In this document: positions 1 to 9,253 of the stretch, piece after piece | How positions within the stretch are numbered: the stretch's first letter is position 1 | Layout: every line of letters starts with the position of its first letter | Assembly (NCBI GenBank): GCA_905201895.1 | Contig: CAJKPX010000003.1 | Coordinates: 51,120-115,119 of the forward strand | DNA: 64,000 nucleotides | Origin: an uncultured Eubacteriales bacterium | GTDB taxonomy: Bacteria > Bacillota > Clostridia > Oscillospirales > CAG-272 | Direction: 5' to 3' | Translations under genes and position numbers: made by a program | The notes under the pieces: generated by a model | What the model was told of the DNA's origin: nothing | Seen by the model: only the letters and a program-made list of their open reading frames with translations | The model's database searches: none

Positions 1-2
1 GG

Positions 3-455
3 TGGTCAACCGAAAACGATCCCCGTAAGACGAAATTCGGTGCTTTTATCCGTAAATTTGCGCTCGACGAGCTTCCGCAGTTTTTCAACGTGCTCAAGGG
101 AGACATGAGCCTGGTTGGACCGCGCCCCGAGGTGCCGTTCTACGTAGAAAAGTTCAAAAAAGAGGTTCCTCTTTATATGCTCAAACACACGCTTCGCCCG
201 GGAATCACGGGATTGGCTCAAGTCAAGGGTCTGCGCGGCGACACGTCAATTCAGGCACGCATCGACGAGGACATCAACTACATTGAAAACTGGACCTTTT
301 GGGGAGATATCCGCATTCTCCTGATCACGCCGTTCTGCGCTGTCAACCGACATGAGAAGTATGCCGCGAAGGAGGCGGAGGCAGAACGTCGACAGGCGCA
401 TCGTCGCAATGCAGATGAAAAGCCCGAGGAGGATTCTGATGACCAAGCAGACTGA
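3..455 (+). CDS. Bacterial sugar transferase (undecaprenyl-phosphate phosphosugar transferase), 5' end cut by window
   Basis: This is the C-terminal part of a membrane-associated phosphosugar transferase, the enzyme type that moves a sugar-1-phosphate onto undecaprenyl phosphate to start a surface polysaccharide unit. The reading frame is open from base 3. The family signature is plain: [20 protein letters not shown] followed by RPE, then [10 protein letters not shown] and a closing membrane-proximal segment. The start codon and the N-terminal part lie before the window, so length cannot be judged. The last 35 residues are charged and low in complexity. The glycosyltransferase that follows begins 17 bases before this stop codon, so the two are co-translated members of one polysaccharide cluster. 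The exact sugar cannot be told from this fragment. Confidence 0.9.
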   Translation, partial: WSTENDPRKTKFGAFIRKFALDELPQFFNVLKGDMSLVGPRPEVPFYVEKFKKEVPLYMLKHTLRPGITGLAQVKGLRGDTSIQARIDEDINYIENWTFWGDIRILLITPFCAVNRHEKYAAKEAEAERRQAHRRNADEKPEEDSDDQAD

Positions 456-1542
456 CTCTAAAAAGATTCTCTATGCTGCTTCGACCGCCTCGCATCTGGA
501 GAATTTTCACAAGCCGTACATTGACGCGCTTCGACGTGAGCATACGGTACTCACGATGGCAAACGGCGAGGGCGTTGATCTGCCAATTTCCTTTGCCAAA
601 AGCTTTTTCAGTCTTGCCAATTTACGTGCACTGCTTCAGATCCGCCGTATTCTCAAGCGAGAGCGATTTGACGCGCTGATCCTGCACACCTCGCTGGCAG
701 CCTTTCTTGTTCGTGCCGCTATGATCGGATGGCGTCGGCGTCCATTCGTGCTCAACGTTGTGCACGGCTATCTGTTCCCAAAGGAAGCAAAAGGAATGCG
801 TAACCGCTTGTTGCTTCTTTGCGAGCGTCTGATGCGCAAAAAAACAGACGAGATTGCGGTGATGAACCGCGAAGATTTTGAGATCGCAACCGAAAATGTG
901 CTGTGCAAGGGTCGCGTCTTTTCGATCAACGGCATGGGGATCACGATCCCCGATGGAACGCCCGAAAAGGACCCCTCGATACGTGAGCGCTATGCGATTG
1001 ACAGGAATGATTTTCTATGTTGCTTTGTCGGTGAGCTTAGTAAGCGCAAGAATCAGACCCTTCTCCTTTCTGCCGTTTCGCGTTTGTGGTGTCGAGAGGG
1101 AATACCGATCCGACTTCTTTTGATTGGAAACGGAGCAACCCGTGCGGAGCTTGAGACGCAGCTTCAGAATATGGGGCTTGAATCGCGTGTCACGCTTTGC
1201 GGTGCGACGCGCGAGGTGCGTGCCCATCTGTCGGCAGCAGATCTCTATGTTTCCGCCAGCACGTCCGAGGGACTTCCGTTTAATGTAATGGAGGCAATGT
1301 CGTGCGGCTTGCCAATCGTTGCGTCTGACATCAAGGGGCAACGTGATCTTCTGCGTGGCACCGATGCCGCGCTCTATCCGCTCGATGATCTCGATGCGTT
1401 TTGTGCAGCGGTGTGCCGTATATATGAGTCGCGTTCGTTCGGTGTGGGCGCGGTGTCTTACCCAAACGTTGAAAAATATCGTCTCGGTGCAGTTTTTGAA
1501 CAAAACCTATGCGAAATGACGAGGGGATGGTGCCAAAAATGA
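439..1542 (+). CDS. Glycosyltransferase family 4 protein
   Basis: A GT-B fold glycosyltransferase of about 367 residues, predicted to add a sugar to a lipid-linked polysaccharide intermediate at the cytoplasmic face. Visible marks are the C-terminal donor-binding half with [15 protein letters not shown] and the segment [20 protein letters not shown], which holds the E-x7-E pattern of family GT4. An upstream in-frame ATG at 352 exists, but I chose the ATG at 439 because a GAGGA ribosome site sits just before it and the protein then begins with [12 protein letters not shown], a normal GT start. It overlaps the sugar transferase by 17 bases and the next gene by 4 bases, so it is in the same operon. 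Acceptor and donor are unknown. Confidence 0.88.
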   Translation: MTKQTDSKKILYAASTASHLENFHKPYIDALRREHTVLTMANGEGVDLPISFAKSFFSLANLRALLQIRRILKRERFDALILHTSLAAFLVRAAMIGWRRRPFVLNVVHGYLFPKEAKGMRNRLLLLCERLMRKKTDEIAVMNREDFEIATENVLCKGRVFSINGMGITIPDGTPEKDPSIRERYAIDRNDFLCCFVGELSKRKNQTLLLSAVSRLWCREGIPIRLLLIGNGATRAELETQLQNMGLESRVTLCGATREVRAHLSAADLYVSASTSEGLPFNVMEAMSCGLPIVASDIKGQRDLLRGTDAALYPLDDLDAFCAAVCRIYESRSFGVGAVSYPNVEKYRLGAVFEQNLCEMTRGWCQK

Positions 1543-2906
1543 AGCATTTTGTTGACTCGTGCAGGCGTTTTTACGATGGAAGGTATTATCCGCTCCTCGT
1601 TGCCATTCTGGCGTTTATCGGTCACTCCTTTGAGCTGGATATTCTGTTCATCGCGCTCATTCTTCTGTCGCTGATCCCGCCACTCCTTTTATGTAACGAT
1701 CTTCGATTTGGAATCGCGCCCTATCTTTGCGTCTATTTTACGATCAGCACGGGTGACTATCAGCCGAGCGACATGGGGATGGCAGAGCGCTTTCTTCGTC
1801 CGAGCGTCTTAATTGCAGGAGCTGTGATCGCGCTTCTTCTTGCGGTATTCTTCGTCCTGTTTGTACGTCGGAACCGTTCCACTCGCAACAGGATCACAAA
1901 AAAATCGCTCCTTTGGAGCATGGTGATCTTTTGCGGCGTGCTTCTGACCAACGGCGCATTTCATTCCGAATATACCGTTAAAAATCTGCTGTTTGTCGTC
2001 ACGTTGATCTTTCCACTTTTGATCGGATATCTGCTATTTGCGCTTTATGTGCGCTTTGACCGTACCGCGGTAGAGTATTTTCTGTACTGCCTGGTGCTTG
2101 CAGGTCTGATGATTTCGGCAGAGCTTCTGTTTGCTTATGCCACCACCGTACGCTTTGAGGCGGGGCAAATCGTGAAGGGAAGCGTGATCCTCGGCTGGGG
2201 TGTTTGGACCAACGTTGGCAGCATGATCGCCATGCTGATGCCCGCATGCTTTTACTTTGCTCATTCGCATAAGCACGGCTGGATCTGCTTTTTGCTCGGT
2301 ATGGCAGAATTTTTCTGCATCGTGCTCTCGCAGAGTCGAGGCGCACTTTTGGTTGGCACGCTGGGCCTTGCGCTTTGTCTGTTGACTCTTTGTATCGGAG
2401 GAAAAAATCGACGCCTCAACCGTATTCTGACGCTTGTAATTCTGCTTGGAGGCGGCATTTTTCTTGCACTTTTCGCAGAAAAGCTGATTGTACTTGTTCA
2501 AAACTTTCTGCAAACGGGCTTTTCCGACAACGGAAGAATTGAAATCTGGAGGCTTGGTCTCAACAATTTCCTGGAGCGTCCGATCTTCGGATGCGGCTTT
2601 TACGATTCCTATGAAAATGCGGCGTGGGACGTTGGCGTTTATCCGCATCTCTTTCACAACACGCCGATCCAGCTCCTCTCCTCGGCGGGCGTTCTCGGCT
2701 TGGCAGCCTACCTTTGGCACCGTTTTCGCACGCTGCAGGCAGTTCTGATCAAGCCATCGCATCAAAAGACCTTTCTCGCGATCGGAATTCTCGTATTCCT
2801 GCTTTTCAGTCTGATCGACGTGGTCTTTTTCCTGATCTATCCCACCATGTTTTATTCGCTCATGCTGCTCTTTATCGAGCAGAGTGATTCGTTGATCGAG
2901 ACTTGA
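1539..2906 (+). CDS. O-antigen ligase / Wzy-like polysaccharide polymerase membrane protein
   Basis: An integral membrane protein of about 455 residues with roughly ten to twelve hydrophobic segments. Near residue 335 lies a periplasm-facing style loop (NGRIEIWRLGLNNFLERPIFG, then HLFHNTPIQLL) typical of the Wzy_C / O-antigen ligase family, whose members join or polymerise lipid-linked glycan units outside the membrane. The chosen ATG overlaps the preceding stop codon as ATGA; earlier in-frame ATGs at 1509 and 1527 lack a properly spaced ribosome site. The setting, directly after a phosphosugar transferase and a GT4 enzyme, supports polymerase or ligase in capsule or exopolysaccharide assembly. 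Which of the two cannot be decided from sequence. Confidence 0.82.
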   Translation: MKHFVDSCRRFYDGRYYPLLVAILAFIGHSFELDILFIALILLSLIPPLLLCNDLRFGIAPYLCVYFTISTGDYQPSDMGMAERFLRPSVLIAGAVIALLLAVFFVLFVRRNRSTRNRITKKSLLWSMVIFCGVLLTNGAFHSEYTVKNLLFVVTLIFPLLIGYLLFALYVRFDRTAVEYFLYCLVLAGLMISAELLFAYATTVRFEAGQIVKGSVILGWGVWTNVGSMIAMLMPACFYFAHSHKHGWICFLLGMAEFFCIVLSQSRGALLVGTLGLALCLLTLCIGGKNRRLNRILTLVILLGGGIFLALFAEKLIVLVQNFLQTGFSDNGRIEIWRLGLNNFLERPIFGCGFYDSYENAAWDVGVYPHLFHNTPIQLLSSAGVLGLAAYLWHRFRTLQAVLIKPSHQKTFLAIGILVFLLFSLIDVVFFLIYPTMFYSLMLLFIEQSDSLIET

Positions 2907-2915
2907 TCAAACGAG

Positions 2916-2967
2916 AAATCGGGTGTGTATCCTGTGCATCGTTGCACGGGATGCGCACCCGATTTTT
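2916..2967 (+). terminator. Intrinsic terminator closing the polysaccharide operon
   Basis: A 22-bp stem (2916-2937 with 2944-2965, three G-U pairs) with a six-base loop is followed by seven T. It lies 10 bases after the stop codon and ends the plus-strand cluster; the minus-strand gene that follows converges on it. Confidence 0.9.
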
Positions 2968-2968
2968 T

Positions 2969-3373
2969 TCAGGAGGTGTAGTCCTGCACCCACGAGATCA
3001 GCTCGCGCCAGGATGCAAGCGGAATTTTGTCTGCCAATGCCTCTCGGTCGGCAGGCGGAAGCGCGTCGGTGTTGATGTCAAGAATTTTGAGCAGGTAGCC
3101 GTCCGAGGTATAAATTCCAACGTTTCCATTGATTTCGGTCAGATAAAAACCGCTCGCGCCGCTTTCCTCGGGCGTGCCTGCAACGGGAATGGAATTTTCT
3201 GTTAGAAATTCGGCAAGGAGCTCCATTTTCCCAACAAGCTCTGCTGCATCCTCCTGCACCGTGCGACTTTCATCCACGGTGTTGCGCAAAAGAGTCAGCG
3301 TGGAAATTGCGAGCGTCAAACAAACGATCAGAATAAAGCAGCATAAAATGATCAGAATTTTTGAGGTGTCCAT
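2969..3373 (-). CDS. Small membrane-anchored protein with a BofC C-terminal-like domain
   Basis: A 134-residue protein with one N-terminal transmembrane helix (about residues 5-28) and a small outside domain. The C-terminal half (from FYLTEINGNVGIYT through LPPADREALAD to SWVQDYTS) has the pattern found in many clostridial short proteins with a BofC_C-like domain: a tyrosine-rich strand, then 'LP..DREAL', then a final 'L..DYTS'. The start at 3373 follows a GGAG site seven bases away; the longer frame up to 3514 has no such site and would overlap the divergent PBP gene. BofC in Bacillus controls a sporulation protease, but no such role is shown here. Family assignment is from memory of the pattern and only moderately sure. 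Confidence 0.65.
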   Translation of the reverse strand: MDTSKILIILCCFILIVCLTLAISTLTLLRNTVDESRTVQEDAAELVGKMELLAEFLTENSIPVAGTPEESGASGFYLTEINGNVGIYTSDGYLLKILDINTDALPPADREALADKIPLASWRELISWVQDYTS

Positions 3374-3490
3374 GTAATCACTCCGTTCACATTTTCTTGC
3401 AGATTTTGCAATCATAGCATGTCCTGCTTTGCGGTGTAATATGCGTGTGATTGTGGAATACTGTAAAAAAGTGAAAAAAGGAGAGAAAGC

Positions 3491-5920
3491 ATGCGAGGAA
3501 AGAGCAAACAACATATCGGACAGACGCGCAAGCGATGGATCGTGATTTCGGTTCTGTTCATATTTTTATCGGCAGCGATTCTTGGCGTTGGTGTGTATCT
3601 TCATTTGAATTTTGAGCGTGAAATGCCCGAGGAATGGATCAATTGGAGCGGAATGGGGCAATCCCCGCGTTTTTTTGCTTATCATTTTACCGATCGCACA
3701 AATCGAGAGGGCGAGCGGATTGAGGTGATTGCCGAAGCGTTCGGTCATAAGCCGAGCTCCTACGTCGCCTATCCCGATATTCCCACGGATTTGATCCATG
3801 CCTTCGTTGCCATTGAGGATAAGCGCTTTTTTTCGCACCGCGGCGTGGATTGGTATCGCACCGCGGCGGCTTCGTTGCGCTATCTGACGGGAGGGGAAAA
3901 TCGCTTTGGTGGATCAACGATCACACAGCAGCTCGTGAAGAACACAACGGGGCACGATGAGGTGAGTCTGACGCGAAAGGTGCAGGAGATCTTTTACGCA
4001 CTCGATCTGGAGCGTAAACTCGATAAACGTGAAATTCTGGAGCGCTATCTCAATATCATTCATTTTTCGGACAACTGCAACGGAATTGCAGAGGCTGCGG
4101 ATCATTATTTTTCCAAAGAGGTGTCGGAGCTGACTCTGACCGAGATTGCCGCGATCGCCGCGATCACGAATAGCCCCTCCTATTATAACCCGATCCGACA
4201 TCCTGAGCACAACCGTGAGCGCAGAAATCTGATTCTGGGAGAAATGTATCGCCAGGGGTATCTTGAGGAGGCAGAATACCAAGCTGCCGTTGATACGCCG
4301 CTCGTCCTGAACGTGCGCGATGAGGGCGAGGGAGAGGGGATCAACTCATGGTACGTGGACATGGTGCTTGAGGACATTACGCTTGATCTGATGCGAGAAT
4401 TCGGACTTGGCAGAGCTGCTGCCTCGCATCTGCTTTATTCGGGAGGATTGCAGATTGATATGGCGGTTGACCCCGAAATCCAATCCATCGTTGAGGATTA
4501 TTATTCCCACGCGCTTGGGCTGCCGAGCAATACGCACGGTGAGGGGGCGCAATCGGCGATTATTGTGATCGACCCCAAAACGGGCGACGTGCTCGGCATT
4601 GCAGGGGCGGCAGGGGAGAAGCGCGGTAATCGCTTGCAAAATTTTGCAACGCAAACGCAACGTCCCCCGGGGTCTGCGCTTAAGCCGATCTCGATCTATG
4701 CGCCCGCTCTTGAGGAGGGACTAATCACCTGGGCAAGCGTTTACGATGATGTGCCAACTCATTTTGGTTTTTCGGGGCGTGCAGCATGGCCGCGCAATGC
4801 AACCGGAGAATATCGCGGTTTGACAACGGTTGCCTACGCTGTCGCACATTCAACGAATACCGTGCCCGTTCGGATTTTGGAGGAGCTTGGAATTGATCGT
4901 TCCTATCTTTGGGCGAGCGAGCGATTTCATCTGAAGGGCCTTGTTTCGGAGTCGGGCGCGAATGACAGAGACGTTGCCGCACTTGCACTCGGACAGCTCA
5001 ATTATGGCGTGACGCTGCGCGAGATTACCGATGCCTACACCGTTTTTGCCGACGAAGGACGCTATCATCCCTGGCGCTCCTATTACCGTGTTCTGGATGC
5101 GGAGGGGAGAATTCTGCTATCGTCACCCGATCGCTCCGAGATCGTGCTCTCCTCGGCAAACGCCGCGATCATGACCAAGCTTCTGCGCGGTGTGGTGGAA
5201 TACGGCACCTCCTCCTCAATCACACTCGGTCGGTTGATGGAATGTGCGGGAAAGACCGGAACGACAAGCAACGATAGCGACCGATGGTTTATCGGCTATA
5301 CTCCCGATTATCTTTGCGGCGTTTGGTGCGGCTACGAATATCCAGAGCCGCTTGTTGGGAGAAATCTTTGCACGGGAATCTGGAATCGGGTGATGCGGCA
5401 GATCGTTGAGGAAAAGGGAGGCAAGGAGCGATTTTCCGTTCCGTCCAACGTCATTCGGGTGAGCTTTTGCCCCGACTCGGGATCTATTCCGAGCGAGGCT
5501 TGCACGCTTGATCCGCGAGGTGTACGAACGCAAACGGGATGGTTTGTGCTGGGAACCGAGCCAAAATCACATTGCACGCGGCACGTTCTGTGCGAATACG
5601 ATGCCGAGAACGGTGGCATTGACCACGGATTCTGTCCCGAGGAAAACCGCCAACAGGTGGCACTTTTGCAAATTCAGCGTTCCTTTCCCATGCAGGTTTC
5701 CGTTACCGATGCGCAATATGTATGGAGAGGAGACCCTCGCTCGATCGCACCAAACTCCGATCCAACGCGCCCTTATTTTGACGGTACGCAGAGCGGATAC
5801 GTTGGAATTTCCGCAACGCGCACTCCCTTCAATCGCTCCTGCACAGCTCATCTCCATCCACCCGATCCGATGGAGGATTGGGACTATCTCGATCGGGAGG
5901 ATCGCTTTTCAAGCGAATAA
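3491..5920 (+). CDS. Class A penicillin-binding protein (PBP1A-type transglycosylase/transpeptidase)
   Basis: An 809-residue bifunctional cell-wall synthase. An N-terminal membrane anchor (about residues 16-38) is followed by a GT51 glycan polymerase domain with the catalytic EDKRFFSHRG motif near residue 108 and STITQQLVKN further on. The transpeptidase domain carries all three penicillin-binding motifs: SALK near 394, STN near 453 and KTGT near 588. It polymerises lipid II and cross-links peptidoglycan outside the membrane. An AAGGAGAG ribosome site precedes the ATG at 3491. The C-terminal tail after the transpeptidase domain is about 200 residues and rich in Cys and Pro. The gene appears to be a single-gene transcript ended by the hairpin at 5961-5992. 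Confidence 0.95.
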   Translation: MRGKSKQHIGQTRKRWIVISVLFIFLSAAILGVGVYLHLNFEREMPEEWINWSGMGQSPRFFAYHFTDRTNREGERIEVIAEAFGHKPSSYVAYPDIPTDLIHAFVAIEDKRFFSHRGVDWYRTAAASLRYLTGGENRFGGSTITQQLVKNTTGHDEVSLTRKVQEIFYALDLERKLDKREILERYLNIIHFSDNCNGIAEAADHYFSKEVSELTLTEIAAIAAITNSPSYYNPIRHPEHNRERRNLILGEMYRQGYLEEAEYQAAVDTPLVLNVRDEGEGEGINSWYVDMVLEDITLDLMREFGLGRAAASHLLYSGGLQIDMAVDPEIQSIVEDYYSHALGLPSNTHGEGAQSAIIVIDPKTGDVLGIAGAAGEKRGNRLQNFATQTQRPPGSALKPISIYAPALEEGLITWASVYDDVPTHFGFSGRAAWPRNATGEYRGLTTVAYAVAHSTNTVPVRILEELGIDRSYLWASERFHLKGLVSESGANDRDVAALALGQLNYGVTLREITDAYTVFADEGRYHPWRSYYRVLDAEGRILLSSPDRSEIVLSSANAAIMTKLLRGVVEYGTSSSITLGRLMECAGKTGTTSNDSDRWFIGYTPDYLCGVWCGYEYPEPLVGRNLCTGIWNRVMRQIVEEKGGKERFSVPSNVIRVSFCPDSGSIPSEACTLDPRGVRTQTGWFVLGTEPKSHCTRHVLCEYDAENGGIDHGFCPEENRQQVALLQIQRSFPMQVSVTDAQYVWRGDPRSIAPNSDPTRPYFDGTQSGYVGISATRTPFNRSCTAHLHPPDPMEDWDYLDREDRFSSE

Positions 5921-5960
5921 TACAAGCGTCTCTTTCATATTGTGATAGCGAGAGGCGTAA

Positions 5961-5993
5961 AAAAACAGCGCCTCGGAAAGAGGTGCTGTTTTA
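5961..5993 (+). terminator. Hairpin between PBP and TspO-like genes (terminator or RBS-masking hairpin)
   Basis: A 13-bp stem (AAAACAGCGCCTC pairing with GAGGTGCTGTTTT) with a GGAAA loop, ending in four T. The right arm contains the GAGGTG ribosome site of the next gene, whose ATG starts at 5993. It could end the PBP transcript, or hide the ribosome site in read-through RNA. Confidence 0.6.
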
Positions 5994-6523
5994 TGTATAA
6001 GAAGCAATACGGACGCATGACGGTGAGCGCATGGCTCAATTGCGAAATGGACCGTACAAATCCCTTGGTGATGATCCTGCTCGGCGTAATGCTTGCGGTG
6101 GGGGGGATTTTGGTTCGCGCCTTCGTGGGGGGACCGCACCGTGCATTGTTGGAGCTCGGGATCGAGCGATTGATCCCTCCTGTTTGGCTGATGGCGGTGC
6201 TCTGGACGGTTGCACTCTTTACGGTTGGCTGCGCTGCAGGCTTTGTGCTTGGTATGCGAAGTGGCGGATACGATGGTGAGCGCTACAAGGGCTGCATGTT
6301 TTTTGTTCTGCTTGCCGCGCTTGAGCTATGCTGGTATCCCACCTTCTTCGGCGCGGGGCTTTATTTTTTGAGTGTGCTGGAGTCGATCCTGATCCTTTGT
6401 TTTTCGCTTGCCGTCACGTTTTGCTTTTATCGCGTGAGTAAGTTTGCAGGCATGCTTTTTTTCTTTCATGACGTTTGGCTGATCTATATGCTGATTCTCA
6501 ATTTCGCAGCATTTTTCATATAA
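5993..6523 (+). CDS. TspO/MBR family membrane protein
   Basis: A 176-residue protein with five hydrophobic helices, the normal size and topology for TspO (tryptophan-rich sensory protein, the bacterial homologue of the mitochondrial benzodiazepine receptor). Family landmarks are LIPPVWLMAVLWTV in helix 2/3 and LELCWYPTFFGAGLY in helix 3/4, matching the PPxW...VWT and 'N.xWSPxFFG' patterns. The usual start of the second motif, an Asn before the Trp, is replaced. TspO proteins bind porphyrins and related ligands; the physiological role in Clostridia is unclear. The ATG at 5993 has a GAGGTG site seven bases upstream, inside a hairpin. An upstream in-frame ATG at 5942 was not used because it lies before the hairpin. 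Confidence 0.78.
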   Translation: MYKKQYGRMTVSAWLNCEMDRTNPLVMILLGVMLAVGGILVRAFVGGPHRALLELGIERLIPPVWLMAVLWTVALFTVGCAAGFVLGMRSGGYDGERYKGCMFFVLLAALELCWYPTFFGAGLYFLSVLESILILCFSLAVTFCFYRVSKFAGMLFFFHDVWLIYMLILNFAAFFI

Positions 6524-6529
6524 TTCGTA

Positions 6530-7909
6530 TCAGCTTCGGGGGGGGCGCCTGTTTTTGTTCGTGTTTTGAAGTGAGTTGGGGGCAGGGTCCATTTTCATGC
6601 TGAAATACTTATCCCATTTCAATCTACGCCGTCTTTGAAGCACCGTCTCGGTCACGATCCACGCACAAAGAACAACGCAAAAGAACATCGTCCCCGAAAC
6701 GAACGCGCGATTATGAAGCAAGCCTCGAATTGCATGCAAGGTGCTAACGAACGCACTTCGCTCGGCTCCGCCTGCGGTGTAGAGAGGCAGGACTCCGAGG
6801 GCCTTGCCTTGATAGAGAACCGACACGTAGCCAACCATCTTCCCCTCCGAAAAGGGAGCCTCAAGCTCGTTACAGAGTAGACGAATGCTGTATTTGAACT
6901 CGTTGGGGTCGATTCCCTTGGGAAGAAAGCAGATCAGCGTTTCGCCGACACGAGCCTCCACCTCGGTAGTCATATCCGAAACGGTAACGGGGATCATGCA
7001 AACAACCGTTTCGGGGGTGAGGATTTCAACGTATTCAAAGGCGTCAAAGCCCCATTTGATTATGCGGTTGGTTAGCACGTAACCGTAGTTGGTCCCGTCG
7101 GTCTCCCGTGCGCCCATCACGATGCAGAGATAGGTTTGTTCTTCGTAGACTGCAGCAGTGATGACACAACTCCCACCGGTTTCGGTGTAGCCCGCGCTCA
7201 TTCCGCGACATTTGGCATTAAAATACTCTGCCGTGGTTGCCTTGGATAGTAGGGCGTTGCGGTTGTAGAAGGTTTTTGCACTCAACAGCTGCGATCCTCC
7301 GAAGGAATAGCGCAGGGTGGAGGAGAGCTGCATATAGAGCTCGTTTTCAAAGGCAGTTCGAGCGATCAGGAGCAGATCACTTGCATCGGTTTGCGAGGAA
7401 TCGTCAACGCCGCTTGGATCGGTGAAAACGCTGTTGTTGCATCCGAGCATGGTGGCGCGAGCATTCATTTCGGCAACGAAGGCAGCTCTCGAGCCCGAAG
7501 CCTGCACCGCAAGCACGTCATAGGCATCGTTGTAGCTTGCGCAAAGCGCGGCGTAGAGAAGCTGCTCAACGGTCAGAACATCTCCCGCGCGGAGGTATAG
7601 TCGGTAGCCTGCCGACTGAGCCACCATCTCATCGGTGATCTCAACTGTTTCGTAAAGCCTGTCGGCAAATGCTTCGCAAAACAAAAGACCTGCCATGACC
7701 TTAACGCTTGATCCCGCAGGAATTGCGGTATCGGCGTTTTTTTCAAGTACGACGGTTTGACTTTCAACGTGGTAAAAAGAAACCGCAGAGGCCTCATGCA
7801 AGGATGGCGGCGCCGTAACATCCTCGGACGCACTGATAGGGCAGATGCACGCCGATATGCATAGCATAAAACAGAGAAAATGCAATAAAACACGCTTTGC
7901 TCGGGGCAT
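6530..7909 (-). CDS. D-alanyl-D-alanine carboxypeptidase homologue (DacF-like, S11) with altered KTG motif
   Basis: A 459-residue exported protein: signal peptide (residues 1-28), an S11 peptidase domain, a DacF-type C-terminal domain, and a C-terminal membrane helix near residues 400-425 followed by a basic tail. Active enzymes of this family trim the terminal D-alanine of peptidoglycan stem peptides. The SxxK motif (SSVK, 67-70) and SxN motif (SYN, 125-127) are present. The third motif, normally KTGYT, reads MSAGYT here (residues 237-242), so the Lys of KTG is lost. Activity is therefore doubtful. It is third in the run ireB-ribF-this gene, with an AAAGGAGAG ribosome site before the ATG. 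Its stop lies six bases from the convergent TspO-like gene and no terminator is seen there. Confidence 0.88.
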   Translation of the reverse strand: MPRAKRVLLHFLCFMLCISACICPISASEDVTAPPSLHEASAVSFYHVESQTVVLEKNADTAIPAGSSVKVMAGLLFCEAFADRLYETVEITDEMVAQSAGYRLYLRAGDVLTVEQLLYAALCASYNDAYDVLAVQASGSRAAFVAEMNARATMLGCNNSVFTDPSGVDDSSQTDASDLLLIARTAFENELYMQLSSTLRYSFGGSQLLSAKTFYNRNALLSKATTAEYFNAKCRGMSAGYTETGGSCVITAAVYEEQTYLCIVMGARETDGTNYGYVLTNRIIKWGFDAFEYVEILTPETVVCMIPVTVSDMTTEVEARVGETLICFLPKGIDPNEFKYSIRLLCNELEAPFSEGKMVGYVSVLYQGKALGVLPLYTAGGAERSAFVSTLHAIRGLLHNRAFVSGTMFFCVVLCAWIVTETVLQRRRRLKWDKYFSMKMDPAPNSLQNTNKNRRPPRS

Positions 7910-7933
7910 CGCGGCTCTCCTTTCCGTAAAAAA

Positions 7934-8869
7934 TCAGATTTGCTCCGTGTAGGAGCGTGCATAGGCAACATCTCGTGCGATCTGCTCACGCAGGGCATCA
8001 AGGGAATCAAAGGTTTGCTCGGGGCGAATAAAGGAGCGAAAGGCAACGCGAAGCGTTCGTCCGTAAAGATCGCCCGAAAAATCAAGCAGATAGGTTTCGC
8101 AGTTGGCAACCTCGGTGTTCTCAACCGTTGGACGCAGCCCAACGTTGGACACACCCCGATAAATTTTTCCATCAATCTCGCAATCGGTTACGTAAACACC
8201 GTGACGCGGAATGAGCATACCGCTCGGAAAGCGTTGATTGAGGGTGGGCGTTCCGAGCTTGTGGCCGAGAGCCTTGCCGTGAATGACCTCGGCAGAGATC
8301 GCGTAAGGGCGCGCAAGCATCTGATTTGCTCGCTCCACCTCACCGCTGCCGAGAAGTCGACGAATCGCAGTTGAGGAAACCGTTTCACCGTTGATCAAAA
8401 CCTCATCCTGCATAAAAACAGGTGCACCAAGCAAGCGTTTCAAATCGTCTCCGCTTCCGCCTGCATTCTTTCCAAATCGGTAATTAAAGCCGCAAACAGC
8501 CGCCACACAGCCACACTCGCCCTGCAGGATCAATTTGACAAAATCATGAGGAGAGAGGTCGCGTATTGCCGAAAAATTGGCAAGAAGGGCATATTCCATC
8601 CCCATTTCGCGAAAGAGCGCCAACTTTTCCTCTCGCATGGTCAGCTGTGGGATCGGCGTTGGTGAGAGCAGCTCCGAGGTGGGCGGGTCAAAGCAAAAAA
8701 CGGCGCGCGAAGCCATGGGTGCCACCGCTGCCTGCAGGATTGCAGTCTGCCGCATCAGCTCGCGGTGTGCCAGATGCACGCCGTCAAAGTTTCCGAGGCA
8801 GATTACACTTGAGGACGGTAGGGATGACTCACGCATGGTACACAGAGAAATACATGTGATCGCTTGCAT
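7934..8869 (-). CDS. ribF: Bifunctional riboflavin kinase / FAD synthetase
   Basis: Converts riboflavin to FMN and then FAD with ATP. The N-terminal nucleotidyltransferase domain shows GNFDGVHLAHREL near residue 25 (family pattern GxFDGxHxGH, with Ala in place of the last Gly), then CGFNYRFG and SSTAIR. The C-terminal kinase domain shows GKALGHKLGTPTLN and GVSNVGLRPTV. Its length of 311 residues is normal. I chose the ATG at 8869: the upstream candidate at 8908 would overlap ireB, and the one at 8836 has no ribosome site, though the GGAG before 8869 is rather distant. It is separated by four bases from ireB and by 24 from the carboxypeptidase homologue, forming one operon. Confidence 0.92.
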   Translation of the reverse strand: MQAITCISLCTMRESSLPSSSVICLGNFDGVHLAHRELMRQTAILQAAVAPMASRAVFCFDPPTSELLSPTPIPQLTMREEKLALFREMGMEYALLANFSAIRDLSPHDFVKLILQGECGCVAAVCGFNYRFGKNAGGSGDDLKRLLGAPVFMQDEVLINGETVSSTAIRRLLGSGEVERANQMLARPYAISAEVIHGKALGHKLGTPTLNQRFPSGMLIPRHGVYVTDCEIDGKIYRGVSNVGLRPTVENTEVANCETYLLDFSGDLYGRTLRVAFRSFIRPEQTFDSLDALREQIARDVAYARSYTEQI

Positions 8870-8873
8870 CGGT

Positions 8874-9131
8874 TCAATCGAGCTCCAGGTATTTTTTGAC
8901 CAGATCAATCATCAGCTCGTCGCGGTCGATCTTGCGGATCAAGGCACGGGCGTTTTGATAATTGGTGATATAAGTGGGGTCCTCCGAGAGCAGATATCCC
9001 ACGATCTGTCCGATCGGATTGTAGCCCTTTTCGCTCATTGCGTCATAGACCTCTCGCAAAATCTTTTGCATATCGGGCTCATCATCAATCGCATTTTCTG
9101 CAAAAATTTTTTCATCTTGCTTTTTTTCCAT
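8874..9131 (-). CDS. ireB: IreB family regulatory phosphoprotein
   Basis: An 85-residue cytoplasmic protein of the DUF965/IreB family. In Enterococcus, IreB is phosphorylated by the PASTA kinase IreK and affects cephalosporin resistance. The core [19 protein letters not shown], followed by [19 protein letters not shown] and a C-terminal LVKKYLEL, is strongly conserved. A longer start at 9170 is possible by frame, but the promoter's -10 box ends only 15 bases before it, so the transcript would have almost no leader. The start at 9131 has an AAAGGA site (13 bases away) and gives the usual family length. It is the first gene of the operon with ribF. Confidence 0.9.
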   Translation of the reverse strand: MEKKQDEKIFAENAIDDEPDMQKILREVYDAMSEKGYNPIGQIVGYLLSEDPTYITNYQNARALIRKIDRDELMIDLVKKYLELD

Positions 9132-9185
9132 GGCTTTTAACACATCCTTTCCGATGTTTTTGCAACGCATTCCATTTCACTCTCT

Positions 9186-9214
9186 ATTATATATGAAAAC
9201 AGCGACTTTTTCAA
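9186..9214 (-). promoter_or_regulatory. Sigma-A promoter of ireB-ribF operon
   Basis: Reading the minus strand: TTGAAA (9214-9209), 17 bases, TATAAT (9191-9186). The spacing is ideal. Its position decides the ireB start in favour of 9131. Confidence 0.85.
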
Positions 9215-9253
9215 GTCTTTTTCATAAATCTCGACGTTTTTTTCTCATGCCTC

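Noticed and set aside
352..438. Longer start for the GT4 glycosyltransferase
   Set aside because: The 29 extra residues are mostly Arg and overlap the sugar transferase coding end; the start at 439 has the ribosome site.
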